The notes under the pieces are model-generated. The model saw only the letters and a program-made list of their open reading frames with translations, had not been told where the DNA came from and did not search any database. The translations under genes and the position numbers were made by a program. A stretch of 64,000 nucleotides of DNA from Biomaibacter acetigenes (GTDB lineage Bacteria; Bacillota; Thermosediminibacteria; Thermosediminibacterales; Tepidanaerobacteraceae), in NCBI RefSeq assembly GCF_003691585.1, contig NZ_CP033169.1, positions 2,914,001-2,978,000 on the forward strand, read 5' to 3'. Of this stretch, positions 17,268 through 24,672 are shown piece after piece. Every line of letters starts with the position of its first letter. Position 1 is the stretch's first letter.

Positions 17268-17865
17268 CTTCATCGCCTCCGCAGTTTTTCTGCCACCGGC
17301 ATTTAAAATCACCCTGCAGGATGTTCCACATCTTATCTTTGCTGCCTCGTTCTTTTATCTCTCCATCAGCCATGAGGATTATTTCATCGGCCAGGGATAG
17401 CACTTTCTCATGGTGGGTTATTACTATGCTGGTCACTGCCCCTTGCAAGTGGTAATTCTTTATCAATTTCAGCAGTTTTTCAAAGCTCCATAAATCCACT
17501 CCGGCTTCGGGTTCATCGTAAATTATTACTTTTGAAGGTCTGGAAAGCACGGTGGCCAGCTCAATTCTCTTTACCTCTCCGCCTGAAAGGCTGTTGTCAC
17601 ATTTCTCTTTCAAAATAATCCTGCGGACATAGACCCACCGCTTTCAGTTTCGCATATGAAGCATCCTTTTCATTACCGTAAGAAATCTTCAATAGGTCCC
17701 CGACTCTTAGTCCCTTGAAGCGTGGAGGGTTTTGAAAGGCATAGCTTATACCGGCTTTGGCCCGCTCCGTAATGTTAAAATCCGTTATATCGGTATCATC
17801 CAGATAGAGCTTGCCTTGAGTATTCTTATAGTAATGCTATAGGATACAGATTCGATTTTTAACAT
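17242..17865 (-). pseudogene. sufC: SufC ATPase remnant lacking Walker A
   Basis: SufC is the ABC-type ATPase of SUF assembly. The gene starts with MLKIESVSY at 17865, but within 15 codons it jumps to LYLDDTDITDFNITERAKAG, a region that normally lies about 65 residues in. The Walker A loop and its surroundings are deleted. Downstream, AYAFQNPPRFKGL-like Q-loop sequence, the signature NSLSGGE, Walker B VIIYDEP and the His switch VITHHE remain, but one more frameshift near 17605 separates them. Without Walker A it cannot bind ATP. It overlaps sufB by 26 bases. Confidence 0.8.
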
Positions 17866-17904
17866 GCCTATCATTCCTTTATGTCTGGATTTGAAATTTT
17901 ACCA

Positions 17905-18144
17905 TTAAACGCCGCATGAACCGCATCCCGGAGCGCACCCGTCTCCCGGAGACAGATTTCGTATATCTACCATGCCGCTATCCGTGTTCCCTTTTTTCCC
18001 GATGAATATTGTAGAATAATCTCTTCTTACATCACTTGATGAACACTTTGAACAACTGATTTTGAGCCCTTTCGAAATCTGAGAAACAGACGCTTCGATC
18101 TCAAAAGCCTCGCCGCATTTGTTGCAAATAAAATTGTAATACAT
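17905..18144 (-). CDS. FmdB-like zinc-ribbon protein
   Basis: A 79-residue protein starting with YYNFICNKCGEAFE and followed by ISCSKCSS, giving two CxxC knuckles that bind one zinc. This is the pattern of FmdB-family putative regulators. The extra Cys-rich tail (GCAPGCGSCGV) is unusual and could bind another metal or metalloid. It lies between the permease and sufCB in what looks like one transcript with ArsR copy 2. A GGAGG site lies upstream. Role unknown. Confidence 0.72.
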   Translation of the reverse strand: MYYNFICNKCGEAFEIEASVSQISKGLKISCSKCSSSDVRRDYSTIFIGKKGNTDSGMVDIRNLSPGDGCAPGCGSCGV

Positions 18145-18212
18145 TTTATATTTCCCTCCTTCCTTAACCTTTTACTTTTATTTCATATTGCCCTTATCAA
18201 AATATCTTTATC

Positions 18213-18359
18213 TCACTTCTCTTCTTTCACCGTTTCTTTTCTATTTTCCTCTATATTTTTCTCCTCATCTTCATTTATAATTCGAATGGAACAGCAACCG
18301 GATTTTGACGGCTTAAAAAGTTTTTTGAACAATGTCTCCTTTTTCTTATCCGTATTCAT
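18213..18359 (-). CDS. Small CysCys protein of the permease operon
   Basis: A 48-residue product: a Lys-rich start (MNTDKKKETLFKKLF), then KSGCCSIRI with vicinal cysteines, then an acidic, charged tail. The ATG is preceded by GGAGGTG. It starts nine bases after the permease stop. Similar tiny CC-motif proteins accompany ArsP/DUF318 permeases in other anaerobes as far as I recall. A role in handing a soft metal to the permease is an inference from the Cys pair and position. Confidence 0.65.
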   Translation of the reverse strand: MNTDKKKETLFKKLFKPSKSGCCSIRIINEDEEKNIEENRKETVKEEK

Positions 18360-18368
18360 CACCTCCAT

Positions 18369-19292
18369 CTACATAACTATATTAAATACATATCCTGTAA
18401 TGACCGCTACAGCAAATATGGATACCACAAAGGCAATCATCATCTTTTTCTTAAAAATGGAATTCAACAGCAACAATTCCGGTATGCTTGCACCCGCTCC
18501 ACCTATGATCAACGCCATTACCGTACCATAACTCATCCCCTTAGAAATCAGCACCTGCGCAATAGGTATCATTGTTTCAGTTCGAATATACATTGGAATA
18601 CCGATAATTGCAGCAACGGGTACTGAATAGAAATTGGATTTTCCCGCAAGTCTTACTATTAGATTTTCCGGTACAAATCCATAAATAAACGCTCCGATGC
18701 CCGCTCCAATTAACAGATACGGAAATACCTGCCTAAACAGTCCTACGGCATCAATTAAGGCAGACTTAATCACCTTTTTGTTCTTTTCAAATAATGAACC
18801 CTGAAGTTTGTCGTATGTAATTTCTTCTTGCATTTCTCCTTTAATCGATACTCTTTTTACTTCCTTTTCCATGTCAATCTTTTCAAGGAAAACACCTATG
18901 ATTACGGCAAATATGAAGGTAAATGCCGCATATACAAGTGTTACCTTTAACCCGAAAAATGTCAAAAATAATGCTATAATCGCAGGATTCAGTATAGGCG
19001 AAGACATGAGGAAAGATATTACACCGCAAAACGGTGCTTGGCTTTTAAGTAATCCTACCAAAACAGGTATTGTCGAGCATGAACAAAAGGGCGTCAGAGC
19101 GCCAAGTGCCGCACCAAGTATGCTATTTAACCCCTTTCTCGGCGCCGAAAGAATTGTTTTTATTTTTTCTGTCGATATGTATCTTTGAATAAGAGCTATG
19201 AGAAAACTTATGCCGATAAAAAGAATTACAAGTTCTCCCATGATGGTGACAAATACTTTCCCTGTATTGAGCAGATTAGCTGTCTGAAACAC
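18369..19292 (-). CDS. DUF318/ArsP-type permease
   Basis: Membrane protein of 307 residues with about eight hydrophobic helices. The loop TPFCSCSTIPVLVGLL, with its CxC pair, and GGAGASIPELLLL in the second half are hallmarks of the predicted permease family that includes the organoarsenical exporter ArsP. The central hydrophilic loop (about residues 140-175) is Glu/Lys-rich. It overlaps the upstream arsR-2 gene by 17 bases. With Acr3 broken and no ArsB, this is the best candidate in the window for a metalloid pump. Substrate unproven. Confidence 0.83.
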   Translation of the reverse strand: MFQTANLLNTGKVFVTIMGELVILFIGISFLIALIQRYISTEKIKTILSAPRKGLNSILGAALGALTPFCSCSTIPVLVGLLKSQAPFCGVISFLMSSPILNPAIIALFLTFFGLKVTLVYAAFTFIFAVIIGVFLEKIDMEKEVKRVSIKGEMQEEITYDKLQGSLFEKNKKVIKSALIDAVGLFRQVFPYLLIGAGIGAFIYGFVPENLIVRLAGKSNFYSVPVAAIIGIPMYIRTETMIPIAQVLISKGMSYGTVMALIIGGAGASIPELLLLNSIFKKKMMIAFVVSIFAVAVITGYVFNIVM

Positions 19293-19605
19293 TTTCCTTT
19301 AATTCCTCCTGACTTATATTTTTGAATATTTCACACAGATAAGGATAAATAGGACTTTCACTATTTAAGGAATAATAATTCCACACCGCTAACTGTCTTT
19401 TGTTAATCATATTTGCATCATAAAGGAGTTTTAAATGATATGAAATATTTGACTGACCGACATTAAAAAAATTGCAGATATCACATACACATTGTTCTCC
19501 ATAAAAATATAAATATAAAAGAATCTTTAATCGGAATTCATCGGAAAGAGCTTTAAATTGATTGGCTTGCTGGGTTAATAGCTTATTTGTCATTGAAGTT
19601 ATCAC
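19276..19605 (-). CDS. ArsR-family metalloregulator, second copy
   Basis: A 109-residue winged-helix protein. EQCVCDICNFFNVGQSNIS contains the CxC metal site plus a third Cys and the recognition helix. HLKLLYDANMINKRQ is the wing region. It is the first gene of a minus-strand unit with the permease, the CC protein, the FmdB-like protein and sufCB. A perfect 22-bp palindrome lies about 40 bases upstream of its start and is the obvious operator. Confidence 0.9.
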   Translation of the reverse strand: MITSMTNKLLTQQANQFKALSDEFRLKILLYLYFYGEQCVCDICNFFNVGQSNISYHLKLLYDANMINKRQLAVWNYYSLNSESPIYPYLCEIFKNISQEELKESVSDS

Positions 19606-19645
19606 CCCTTACGGTTTATATTATATATCAACTTTTTTTGATGTC

Positions 19646-19667
19646 AATATCAAATTTATTTGATATT
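19646..19667. promoter_or_regulatory. Palindromic operator upstream of arsR-2
   Basis: Perfect inverted repeat of AATATCAAAT and ATTTGATATT with a 2-base spacer. A weaker copy (ATATCAACTTTTTTTGATGT) lies at about 19624-19643, closer to the arsR start. Two sites in tandem, both rich in ATATCAA, suit an ArsR dimer. The palindrome directly abuts the truncated acr3 gene. Confidence 0.75.
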
Positions 19668-20063
19668 AGAAGAAATCTCAGCTTTCTGGAGCAAGTTTCA
19701 AATCGGTATCACCAACATTCCAATAGCCATAGGCCTTACTCTTATGATATATCCCCCACTGGCCAAAGTCCATTATAAAGGGCTGCCTGCAATTTTTAAT
19801 AATATAAAGATATTGATGCTTTCCTTAATCCAGAAATGGATAACAAGACCAGTTTCAATATTTTTACTGGGAAGTTAATAAGGGAAGACTATTCCAGGAC
19901 AACGACTATGGCTTTTTCTTCCGCCAGCAATGATTTTGAGTCGGCAATCGCTGTATCCGTCGCCGTATTCGGCATTAATTCATCTCAGGCATTTGTTACG
20001 GTTATCGGACCTCTTGTTGAGGTCGCGATGTGGTGGAAATTGAAGGGAAATATAATCTTATAG
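19663..20063 (+). pseudogene. acr3: Acr3 arsenite efflux pump remnant
   Basis: Two pieces of an Acr3 transporter are joined out of frame. The first (19663-19878) holds SAFWSKFQIGITNIPIAIGL and MIYPPLAKVHYKGL, the N-terminal helices. The second (19870-20063) holds AFSSASNDFESAIAVSVAVFGI and VTVIGPLVEV, the C-terminal helices. The central half of the protein and the true N-terminus are missing. An intact Acr3 is about 350 residues; about 130 codons remain. The arsenite pump is therefore lost here, although arsR, arsD and arsA genes next door are intact. Confidence 0.85.
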
Positions 20064-20098
20064 AGTTTCTGCTACTCCTCGTTTTTGCTTTAAAGTGC

Positions 20099-20125
20099 AA
20101 AAACCGCTTTTTCAGCGGTTTTTTT
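20099..20125. terminator. Terminator after the acr3 remnant
   Basis: A stem of AAAAACCGCT and AGCGGTTTTT with a 5-base loop is followed by more T. It lies between the acr3 remnant and the convergent HdrA-like gene and can act in both directions. Confidence 0.85.
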
Positions 20126-20141
20126 AAAACTCGTTGTTGTA

Positions 20142-20498
20142 CTATTGCCTTTTTATAGCGTCTTTAATGGCATTTACCGCCTGTTCGGTATTCATATTTC
20201 TTATCTCTATTCCAATATGGTTTTCTTTATTGAATCCGGCGCTCTCAAAGGCATCCCTGTACATTTTCCTTTGCATGGTTGGGTCGCATCCGGCGACATA
20301 AAGCTCGTCAATATCCGCTCCTTTGAGCAAATCTATCAAATATTTCTCCCCGTCGTCCGAACACAATTGGGGATGAAGGCCTACCCAGTCCACCAATTTT
20401 TCCCTTCTTACGGTGTTCAACACTTCGAAAACGTCCATTGCCTTAAATGACGGACACGTTCCCTGACACACGCACAGTAATAAGCCTTTTTTGCTCAT
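20142..20498 (-). CDS. HdrA N-terminal-domain-like iron-sulfur protein, stand-alone
   Basis: A 118-residue protein similar to the N-terminal part of heterodisulfide reductase subunit A. LLLCVCQGTCPSF and GLHPQLCSDDGEKYL correspond to the cysteine segments of that domain, and LYVAGCDPTMQRKMYRDAFESAGFN to its conserved VAACSP region. No FAD domain follows. The ATG at 20498 has a GGAGG site 12 bases upstream. It follows a ferredoxin gene and an AhpD-like gene, so an electron-transfer or metal-reducing role is plausible. A minority possibility is a cofactor maturation protein. Confidence 0.7.
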   Translation of the reverse strand: MSKKGLLLCVCQGTCPSFKAMDVFEVLNTVRREKLVDWVGLHPQLCSDDGEKYLIDLLKGADIDELYVAGCDPTMQRKMYRDAFESAGFNKENHIGIEIRNMNTEQAVNAIKDAIKRQ

Positions 20499-20618
20499 TT
20501 GGATTCCTCCCAATTTTTTATAATGCGTAGGAAAGCAAAGATATACCTTAATATAGGGCTTTCTGTTACGCATTTCAAAAAAGCTGCCACTATTTAATTG
20601 CTTTTAACGAAAGCTTTT

Positions 20619-20824
20619 TTATTTTTTATCACCAAAATAAGTTATCGTTTCGGCGGGACATATCTTCTGGCAGCCCCGGCAAAACTCAACACAATTGTCG
20701 GGGTTTTTTACCAGAGGAAAACCTTCTTCATCCGTTGAATATACATCATGCTTACAGAAATTTACACAGCTCAAACACTTAGTGCATTTGTCCTTATCTA
20801 TGATTGGATACCATTTTTTGCCAT
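20619..20824 (-). pseudogene. Two-cluster ferredoxin, frame broken at the fifth codon
   Basis: The protein has CTKCLSCVNFCKHDVY and CVEFCRGCQKICPAETI, ligands for two [4Fe-4S] clusters, about 68 residues in total. The obvious start is the ATG at 20824 with GGAGG upstream (MAKKWYP...), but the A-run after it has six A instead of the seven needed. As written the ATG frame stops after eight codons, and the cysteine frame has no ATG, GTG or TTG. Everything after the run is clean, so a single-base sequence error or slippage at the run are real options. Confidence 0.72.
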
Positions 20825-20837
20825 TGATTTTTGCCTC

Positions 20838-21065
20838 CTATTTTTGATAGCGTTTTTGTAATTCAGGTATTTCTTCATCAATATGCTTTTTTGGCTGCTC
20901 TCTGACCATTTTACCTATTTCAATGGCCTGTTGTATGTCCTCTGAACTCACCCCCAACTCATAGGCATAGGAATAATGATAGCGCAGACATGGCACACAA
21001 TTTGCGCCTATACTTGCACCTATAGCAATGAGCTCCCTTATTTTGTCATCGATCATGCTGCCCAT
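20838..21065 (-). CDS. AhpD/carboxymuconolactone decarboxylase-like protein
   Basis: A 75-residue all-helical protein of the AhpD superfamily. The CVPCLRYH motif is the redox CxxC with the nearby His used in peroxidase-reductase members. The ATG at 21065 is chosen because GGAGGTG lies six bases upstream; a GTG three codons earlier would overlap that site. It is the first gene of a minus-strand unit with the ferredoxin and the HdrA-like protein. The likely role is thiol or peroxide redox chemistry. Confidence 0.78.
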   Translation of the reverse strand: MGSMIDDKIRELIAIGASIGANCVPCLRYHYSYAYELGVSSEDIQQAIEIGKMVREQPKKHIDEEIPELQKRYQK

Positions 21066-21110
21066 ATATAACACCTCCTACTAAGTTAAATAAACTTTTT
21101 AATTCCTTTA

Positions 21111-21127
21111 TTCCTATATTAGCATAT
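21111..21127 (-). promoter_or_regulatory. Promoter/operator of the AhpD-like operon
   Basis: On the minus strand TTTACA, a 17-base spacer and TAATAT form a promoter. The -10 lies in a 17-base element, ATATGCTAATATAGGAA, that is repeated exactly, in the opposite orientation, at 21258-21274. The same repressor probably controls both divergent units. Confidence 0.65.
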
Positions 21128-21257
21128 TGTTAGGCCTCTGTAAAGGGCTAAAAATACCTTAATAAATTCAATTTCACCGGATTGGAGACAAATACCTTTT
21201 ACAGCTCGTTATTGCTATAACCTTCTTTATTAAATATACATTTGACTTTTAAAATAT

Positions 21258-21274
21258 ATATGCTAATATAGGAA
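21258..21274 (+). promoter_or_regulatory. Promoter/operator of the arsR-3 permease operon
   Basis: TTGACT at 21242, a 16-base spacer and TAATAT at 21264 form the promoter. The -10 region lies within ATATGCTAATATAGGAA, the same 17-base element found inverted at 21111-21127. The ArsR encoded downstream is the likely binder. Confidence 0.65.
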
Positions 21275-21391
21275 TATATGAAAGTTATCTTTTCCTTGCA
21301 TTGAAGCAAGTCCTAAATTCAGGTGGGAATTGTCAACCCCGCTGAATTTTAGAACGGCAAATGCATGATTAAAATGAAAGGAGGGATTTTT

Positions 21392-21712
21392 ATGCCAAAA
21401 GATATTTATGAAATAAGGGCATCGGTTTTTAAAGCGCTGAGTCACCCTACCAGGCTTAAAATTCTGGACCTTCTCAGCTCGGCAGGCGAGATATGTGTGT
21501 GTGATATTGTAAAAGAACTGGGTGTCGATCAGCCTACAGTTTCAAAACATCTGTCCATATTAAAAAACGCAGGGATAATCGACAGCCGCAAGGAAGGTCT
21601 TATGGTATTTTATCAATTAAAGATTCCATGTGCCATGGAGTTCCTCCGGTGTGTGGACAATATTATAAAGGCCGATATACAGGTAAAGGCAGGATTTTTA
21701 AATGACAGTTAG
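21392..21712 (+). CDS. ArsR-family metalloregulator, third copy
   Basis: A 106-residue winged-helix regulator. GEICVCDIVKELGVDQPTVS contains the CxC metal ligands and the recognition helix, followed by KHLSILKNAGIIDSRKEG. A further Cys pair occurs near the C-terminus. The ATG at 21392 follows AAAGGAGGG. It precedes a large DUF318-type permease and a thioredoxin-like protein, a set often seen in arsenic or thiol-metal resistance units. The 325 bases upstream hold the divergent promoters with the shared 17-base element. Confidence 0.9.
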   Translation: MPKDIYEIRASVFKALSHPTRLKILDLLSSAGEICVCDIVKELGVDQPTVSKHLSILKNAGIIDSRKEGLMVFYQLKIPCAMEFLRCVDNIIKADIQVKAGFLNDS

Positions 21713-21783
21713 ATTCATTGCGGAAAAGCTTTGAAGATAAAAAAAATTACAGAAATTATTCATGTTTACAGGAGATGATACAG

Positions 21784-22953
21784 ATGAAAACCTGGCAAAA
21801 ATTTGCTATAATAGCTGGGGTTTTTCTGGCGGCCTTTTACATGCCGCTTTCAAGCCCGAGATTTACCGGCGCTGTGCTGGAGTCCCTTTATATGCTTCAG
21901 GAATACGCCCGGCTCCATGTGCTCACATGCCTTGTACCGGCTTTATTCATAGCCGGAGCCATCGCCAACTTTATATCCCAGGAAGCGGTCATAAAGTATT
22001 TCGGCAGCGGTGCAAAAAAGTGGGTCTCCTATGCTGTGGCGTCGGTATCGGGGACAATCCTGGCAGTGTGTTCCTGCACGGTGCTGCCCCTTTTTGCGGG
22101 GATATACAGGAGAGGTGCGGGCCTGGGGCCTGCCGTCGCTTTCCTCTATTCGGGGCCTGCCATAAATGTGCTGGCTATCATCATGACCGCAAGAATCCTG
22201 GGGTGGCAGCTGGGCCTTGCCCGGGCTATCGGGGCAGTGAGCTTTTCCGTTATAATCGGCCTTATAATGGCAGTGCTGTTCCGGAAGGAAGACAGTGATC
22301 GCCTGAAGAATTCAGTTTCAAAAAAGGCCGTTAATTATGACGAGGGTAGAAACCTGACGCAAAACCTTATCTATTTTGCCACACTGGTATTCATCCTCAT
22401 ATTTGCGGCATGGGGAAAACCGACTCAGCCGGTGGGATTATTCAGCACCATATATGGTATAAAATGGTATATAACCATTATCCTTCTGGCACTGCTGGGG
22501 CTTATACTAATCAACTGGTTTAAAAAGAGTGAACTTTCCGCATGGATGGATTCTACCTGGGGCTTTGCCCAGCAAATACTGCCGCTTCTCTTTGCCGGGG
22601 TGCTGGCGGCGGGTTTTCTCATGGGAAGGCCCGGAGTTGATGCAGGCATCATCCCCTCAAGATATGTAGCGGCTGTTGTCGGTGGAAACTCACTATTTTC
22701 AAACTTTATAGCATCCATTGTCGGAGCCTTCATGTATTTTGCCACTCTGACGGAAGTACCCATACTTCAAGGCCTCCTGGGTTCCGGCATGGGGCAAGGG
22801 CCTGCACTGGCGCTGCTTTTATCCGGACCGGCTCTCAGCCTTCCCAGCATGCTGGTGATAAACAGTGTACTGGGGCCGAAGAAGACCGTCACATATGTAA
22901 CACTGGTAGTCGTGATGTCAACCATAACAGGATATGTGTACGGACTTCTTTAG
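21784..22953 (+). CDS. DUF318/YraQ-type permease
   Basis: A 389-residue membrane protein with about ten helices. AVCSCTVLPLFAGIYRRGAGLGPAVAFLYSGPAINV in the first half, with CxC, and GPALSLPSMLVI in the second half mark the ArsP/YraQ predicted permease family. It is longer than the copy at 18.4 kb and from a different subgroup. The ATG at 21784 has a GGAG site nine bases upstream. Its gene neighbours (arsR upstream, small thioredoxin downstream) are typical for the family. Substrate unknown; a metalloid- or thiol-linked compound is likely. Confidence 0.85.
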   Translation: MKTWQKFAIIAGVFLAAFYMPLSSPRFTGAVLESLYMLQEYARLHVLTCLVPALFIAGAIANFISQEAVIKYFGSGAKKWVSYAVASVSGTILAVCSCTVLPLFAGIYRRGAGLGPAVAFLYSGPAINVLAIIMTARILGWQLGLARAIGAVSFSVIIGLIMAVLFRKEDSDRLKNSVSKKAVNYDEGRNLTQNLIYFATLVFILIFAAWGKPTQPVGLFSTIYGIKWYITIILLALLGLILINWFKKSELSAWMDSTWGFAQQILPLLFAGVLAAGFLMGRPGVDAGIIPSRYVAAVVGGNSLFSNFIASIVGAFMYFATLTEVPILQGLLGSGMGQGPALALLLSGPALSLPSMLVINSVLGPKKTVTYVTLVVVMSTITGYVYGLL

Positions 22954-23003
22954 TGCCGTCTCAGAAGCCGGAAGCCGGTAATTGAAGGGAGGTGAAATTA
23001 AAA

Positions 23004-23246
23004 ATGGACATTAAAATCCTCGGAACGGGATGCCCCAAATGCAAAGCACTGGAGAAAAATACCCGGGAAGCCCTGGAAGAGCTGGGCATCGCCGCAGACA
23101 TCGAAAAGGTGACGGAAATAAATAAGATCATGGAATACGACATCATGTTCACTCCGGGCCTTGTCATCGACGGGGAGGTCAAATCATCCGGCAAAGTGCT
23201 GGATAAAGACGAGATAAAGAAACTGATTACGGAAGCAAACAAATAA
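23004..23246 (+). CDS. Small thioredoxin-like redox protein
   Basis: An 80-residue thioredoxin-fold protein with the active site TGCPKCKAL at residues about 10-18 and the cis-Pro loop TPGLVIDGEV. It belongs to the redox-active disulfide protein 2 (MTH895-like) family. GGAGGTG lies eleven bases before the ATG. It is the last gene of the ArsR-permease unit and probably recycles a thiol in the pump or its substrate. Confidence 0.88.
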   Translation: MDIKILGTGCPKCKALEKNTREALEELGIAADIEKVTEINKIMEYDIMFTPGLVIDGEVKSSGKVLDKDEIKKLITEANK

Positions 23247-23258
23247 TAAAAAATGATG

Positions 23259-23288
23259 AAGGAAATCCCGAATGGATTTCCTTTTTTT
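23259..23288 (+). terminator. Terminator of the arsR-permease-thioredoxin unit
   Basis: A 10-bp stem (AAGGAAATCC and GGATTTCCTT) with a 5-base loop is followed by a T-run. Confidence 0.9.
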
Positions 23289-23315
23289 ATAATTGATTCT
23301 GGTATAGAAACTAAG

Positions 23316-23538
23316 TCCGCTGCCGGAGATGGCTAAAAGCACCGTTTAGCGAAGCCGTCGCCGCTCTTGAGTTTAGAACAACACCCACCTTCGGTGGGTA
23401 CCCGGTGGAGGCAGCGGGCACAAGCCCTGCGGCCGGCAGAAAGGCACACGCTGAATTGCCGGCGAACCTCCACGAAGTGCAGGAATAAACTCTAGAGCGG
23501 CAGGGTGAACGGAGGTGCTGGGCCATCTCCGACAGGGA
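23316..23538. repeat. Nested multi-stem palindromic element (possible structured RNA or MITE-like repeat)
   Basis: No gene is visible here. The element is closed by a 10-bp perfect stem (324-333 with 522-531, continuing outward with mismatches to 316-538). Inside it are a 6-bp stem (338-343/514-519) and a 15-of-16-bp stem (360-375/486-501). Beyond those lie a 7-bp hairpin ACCCACC-TTC-GGTGGGT (383-399), a 7-bp stem (405-411/467-473), a GGGC/GCCC hairpin (411-430) and a 7-bp stem (432-438/457-463). (Offsets are from 23000.) Such a branched, fully nested layout does not arise by chance. A degenerate relative lies at about 36.5-36.7 kb. Which strand is expressed, if any, cannot be told. Confidence 0.75.
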
Positions 23539-23609
23539 AGTGACTTTTTACACCAGAATTATAATTGTTTTTATTAATATATACTACAGCATATTGCTTC
23601 CCGAATATA

Positions 23610-23900
23610 TTATTGTAGATTTACTTCCAATATTTCCTCCGGGGTCTTTACTATTATATCTTTGTATTTTTCAAAATCCTTTGTGTTATAGGTGCAAATA
23701 TTGGAAATCCCCCGGGATTGCATCATCGCCACAAGCAATGAATCGAATATACTGGCTCCCTTAGCAGAATGAGTTAATACGATCTTTTCCAGATAATCCA
23801 GGGTATCTTCGCCAGGCTCCATTACTTCAAAGATTGATCTAAAAGTTTTCACCTGTTCCCAGGCAGTTTTTGGCTCCAGAGGATTCTGTAGGTTGAAAAA
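23610..23900 (-). pseudogene. PIN-domain toxin fragment
   Basis: The C-terminal two thirds of a VapC-like PIN ribonuclease: KGASIFDSLLVAMMQSRGISNICTYNTKDFEKY contains the D-D acidic cluster. The N-terminus with the first catalytic Asp is missing; the frame is open only from 23900, where a stop codon lies just upstream. No antitoxin gene is next to it. It is bordered by the palindromic element on one side. Confidence 0.7.
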
Positions 23901-23949
23901 TCACCCTCCGGAATATTATAATTTTATTGGGAGAGAGGAGTGAAGTTTA

Positions 23950-24672
23950 ATGATTTGGTTTTTTATTAGGCTGACACTCTATTATCTATTCTTCGTGGCG
24001 CTTATCCCCACTTTTTTCGGCCGTACCTTTCATTACAATGTAATATGGGCCAAGAAAGACAAAACTCCGTGGGTGACCATAACCTTTGACGACGGGCCGG
24101 ACCCTGTATATACACCCGAACTTTTATCACTGCTGGAGAAATATGATATAAAAGCTTGCTTTTTCCTGCTGGCGGACAAAGCTCAAAAGTATCCCGCACT
24201 GGTGCAGGAAATCGTAAAAAGGGGGCATGAGATTGGCATACATGGTTACCGCCACTACATGAACTGGCTGCTGGGCCCCAGAGCCACTTACATGGAACTT
24301 AAAAAATCTGTAGAAATAATAAAAAACATCACCGGCAAGAGCATCCATTATTACAGACCGCCCTGGGGGCTTTTCACAGGTTTTATCTACAGGTATGTGC
24401 GGAAATTGGAGTTGAAAATCGTGCTGTGGAGTTTTATGAGCTGGGATTGGAAATATAAAAAACCGTATAAAATAGCAAAATATGTGCTCAAAAAAGTACG
24501 GGGCGGAAATATCCTCATTTTCCACGACAGCGGTACCAACATCGGAGCCGATAAAAACGCCCCTGAAGCCATGATTCAGTCCCTGGAGTATATTATCAAA
24601 GGGATCCGGCAGAAAAACCTGGAAATAGTGGATATAAACAGTTTTGTTTATTCGGAGAAGAAATCGGCATGA
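23950..24672 (+). CDS. Polysaccharide deacetylase
   Basis: NodB-type esterase that removes acetyl groups from peptidoglycan or another surface polysaccharide. An N-terminal hydrophobic segment (residues 1-22) acts as a signal anchor. The motifs are TFDDGPD with the catalytic Asp and first metal ligand, IGIHGYRH in place of the usual His-x3-His, RPPWG, and ILIFHDS near the C-terminus. It overlaps the next gene by four bases. The second histidine of motif 2 is in HGYRH, so the metal site looks complete. Confidence 0.88.
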   Translation: MIWFFIRLTLYYLFFVALIPTFFGRTFHYNVIWAKKDKTPWVTITFDDGPDPVYTPELLSLLEKYDIKACFFLLADKAQKYPALVQEIVKRGHEIGIHGYRHYMNWLLGPRATYMELKKSVEIIKNITGKSIHYYRPPWGLFTGFIYRYVRKLELKIVLWSFMSWDWKYKKPYKIAKYVLKKVRGGNILIFHDSGTNIGADKNAPEAMIQSLEYIIKGIRQKNLEIVDINSFVYSEKKSA

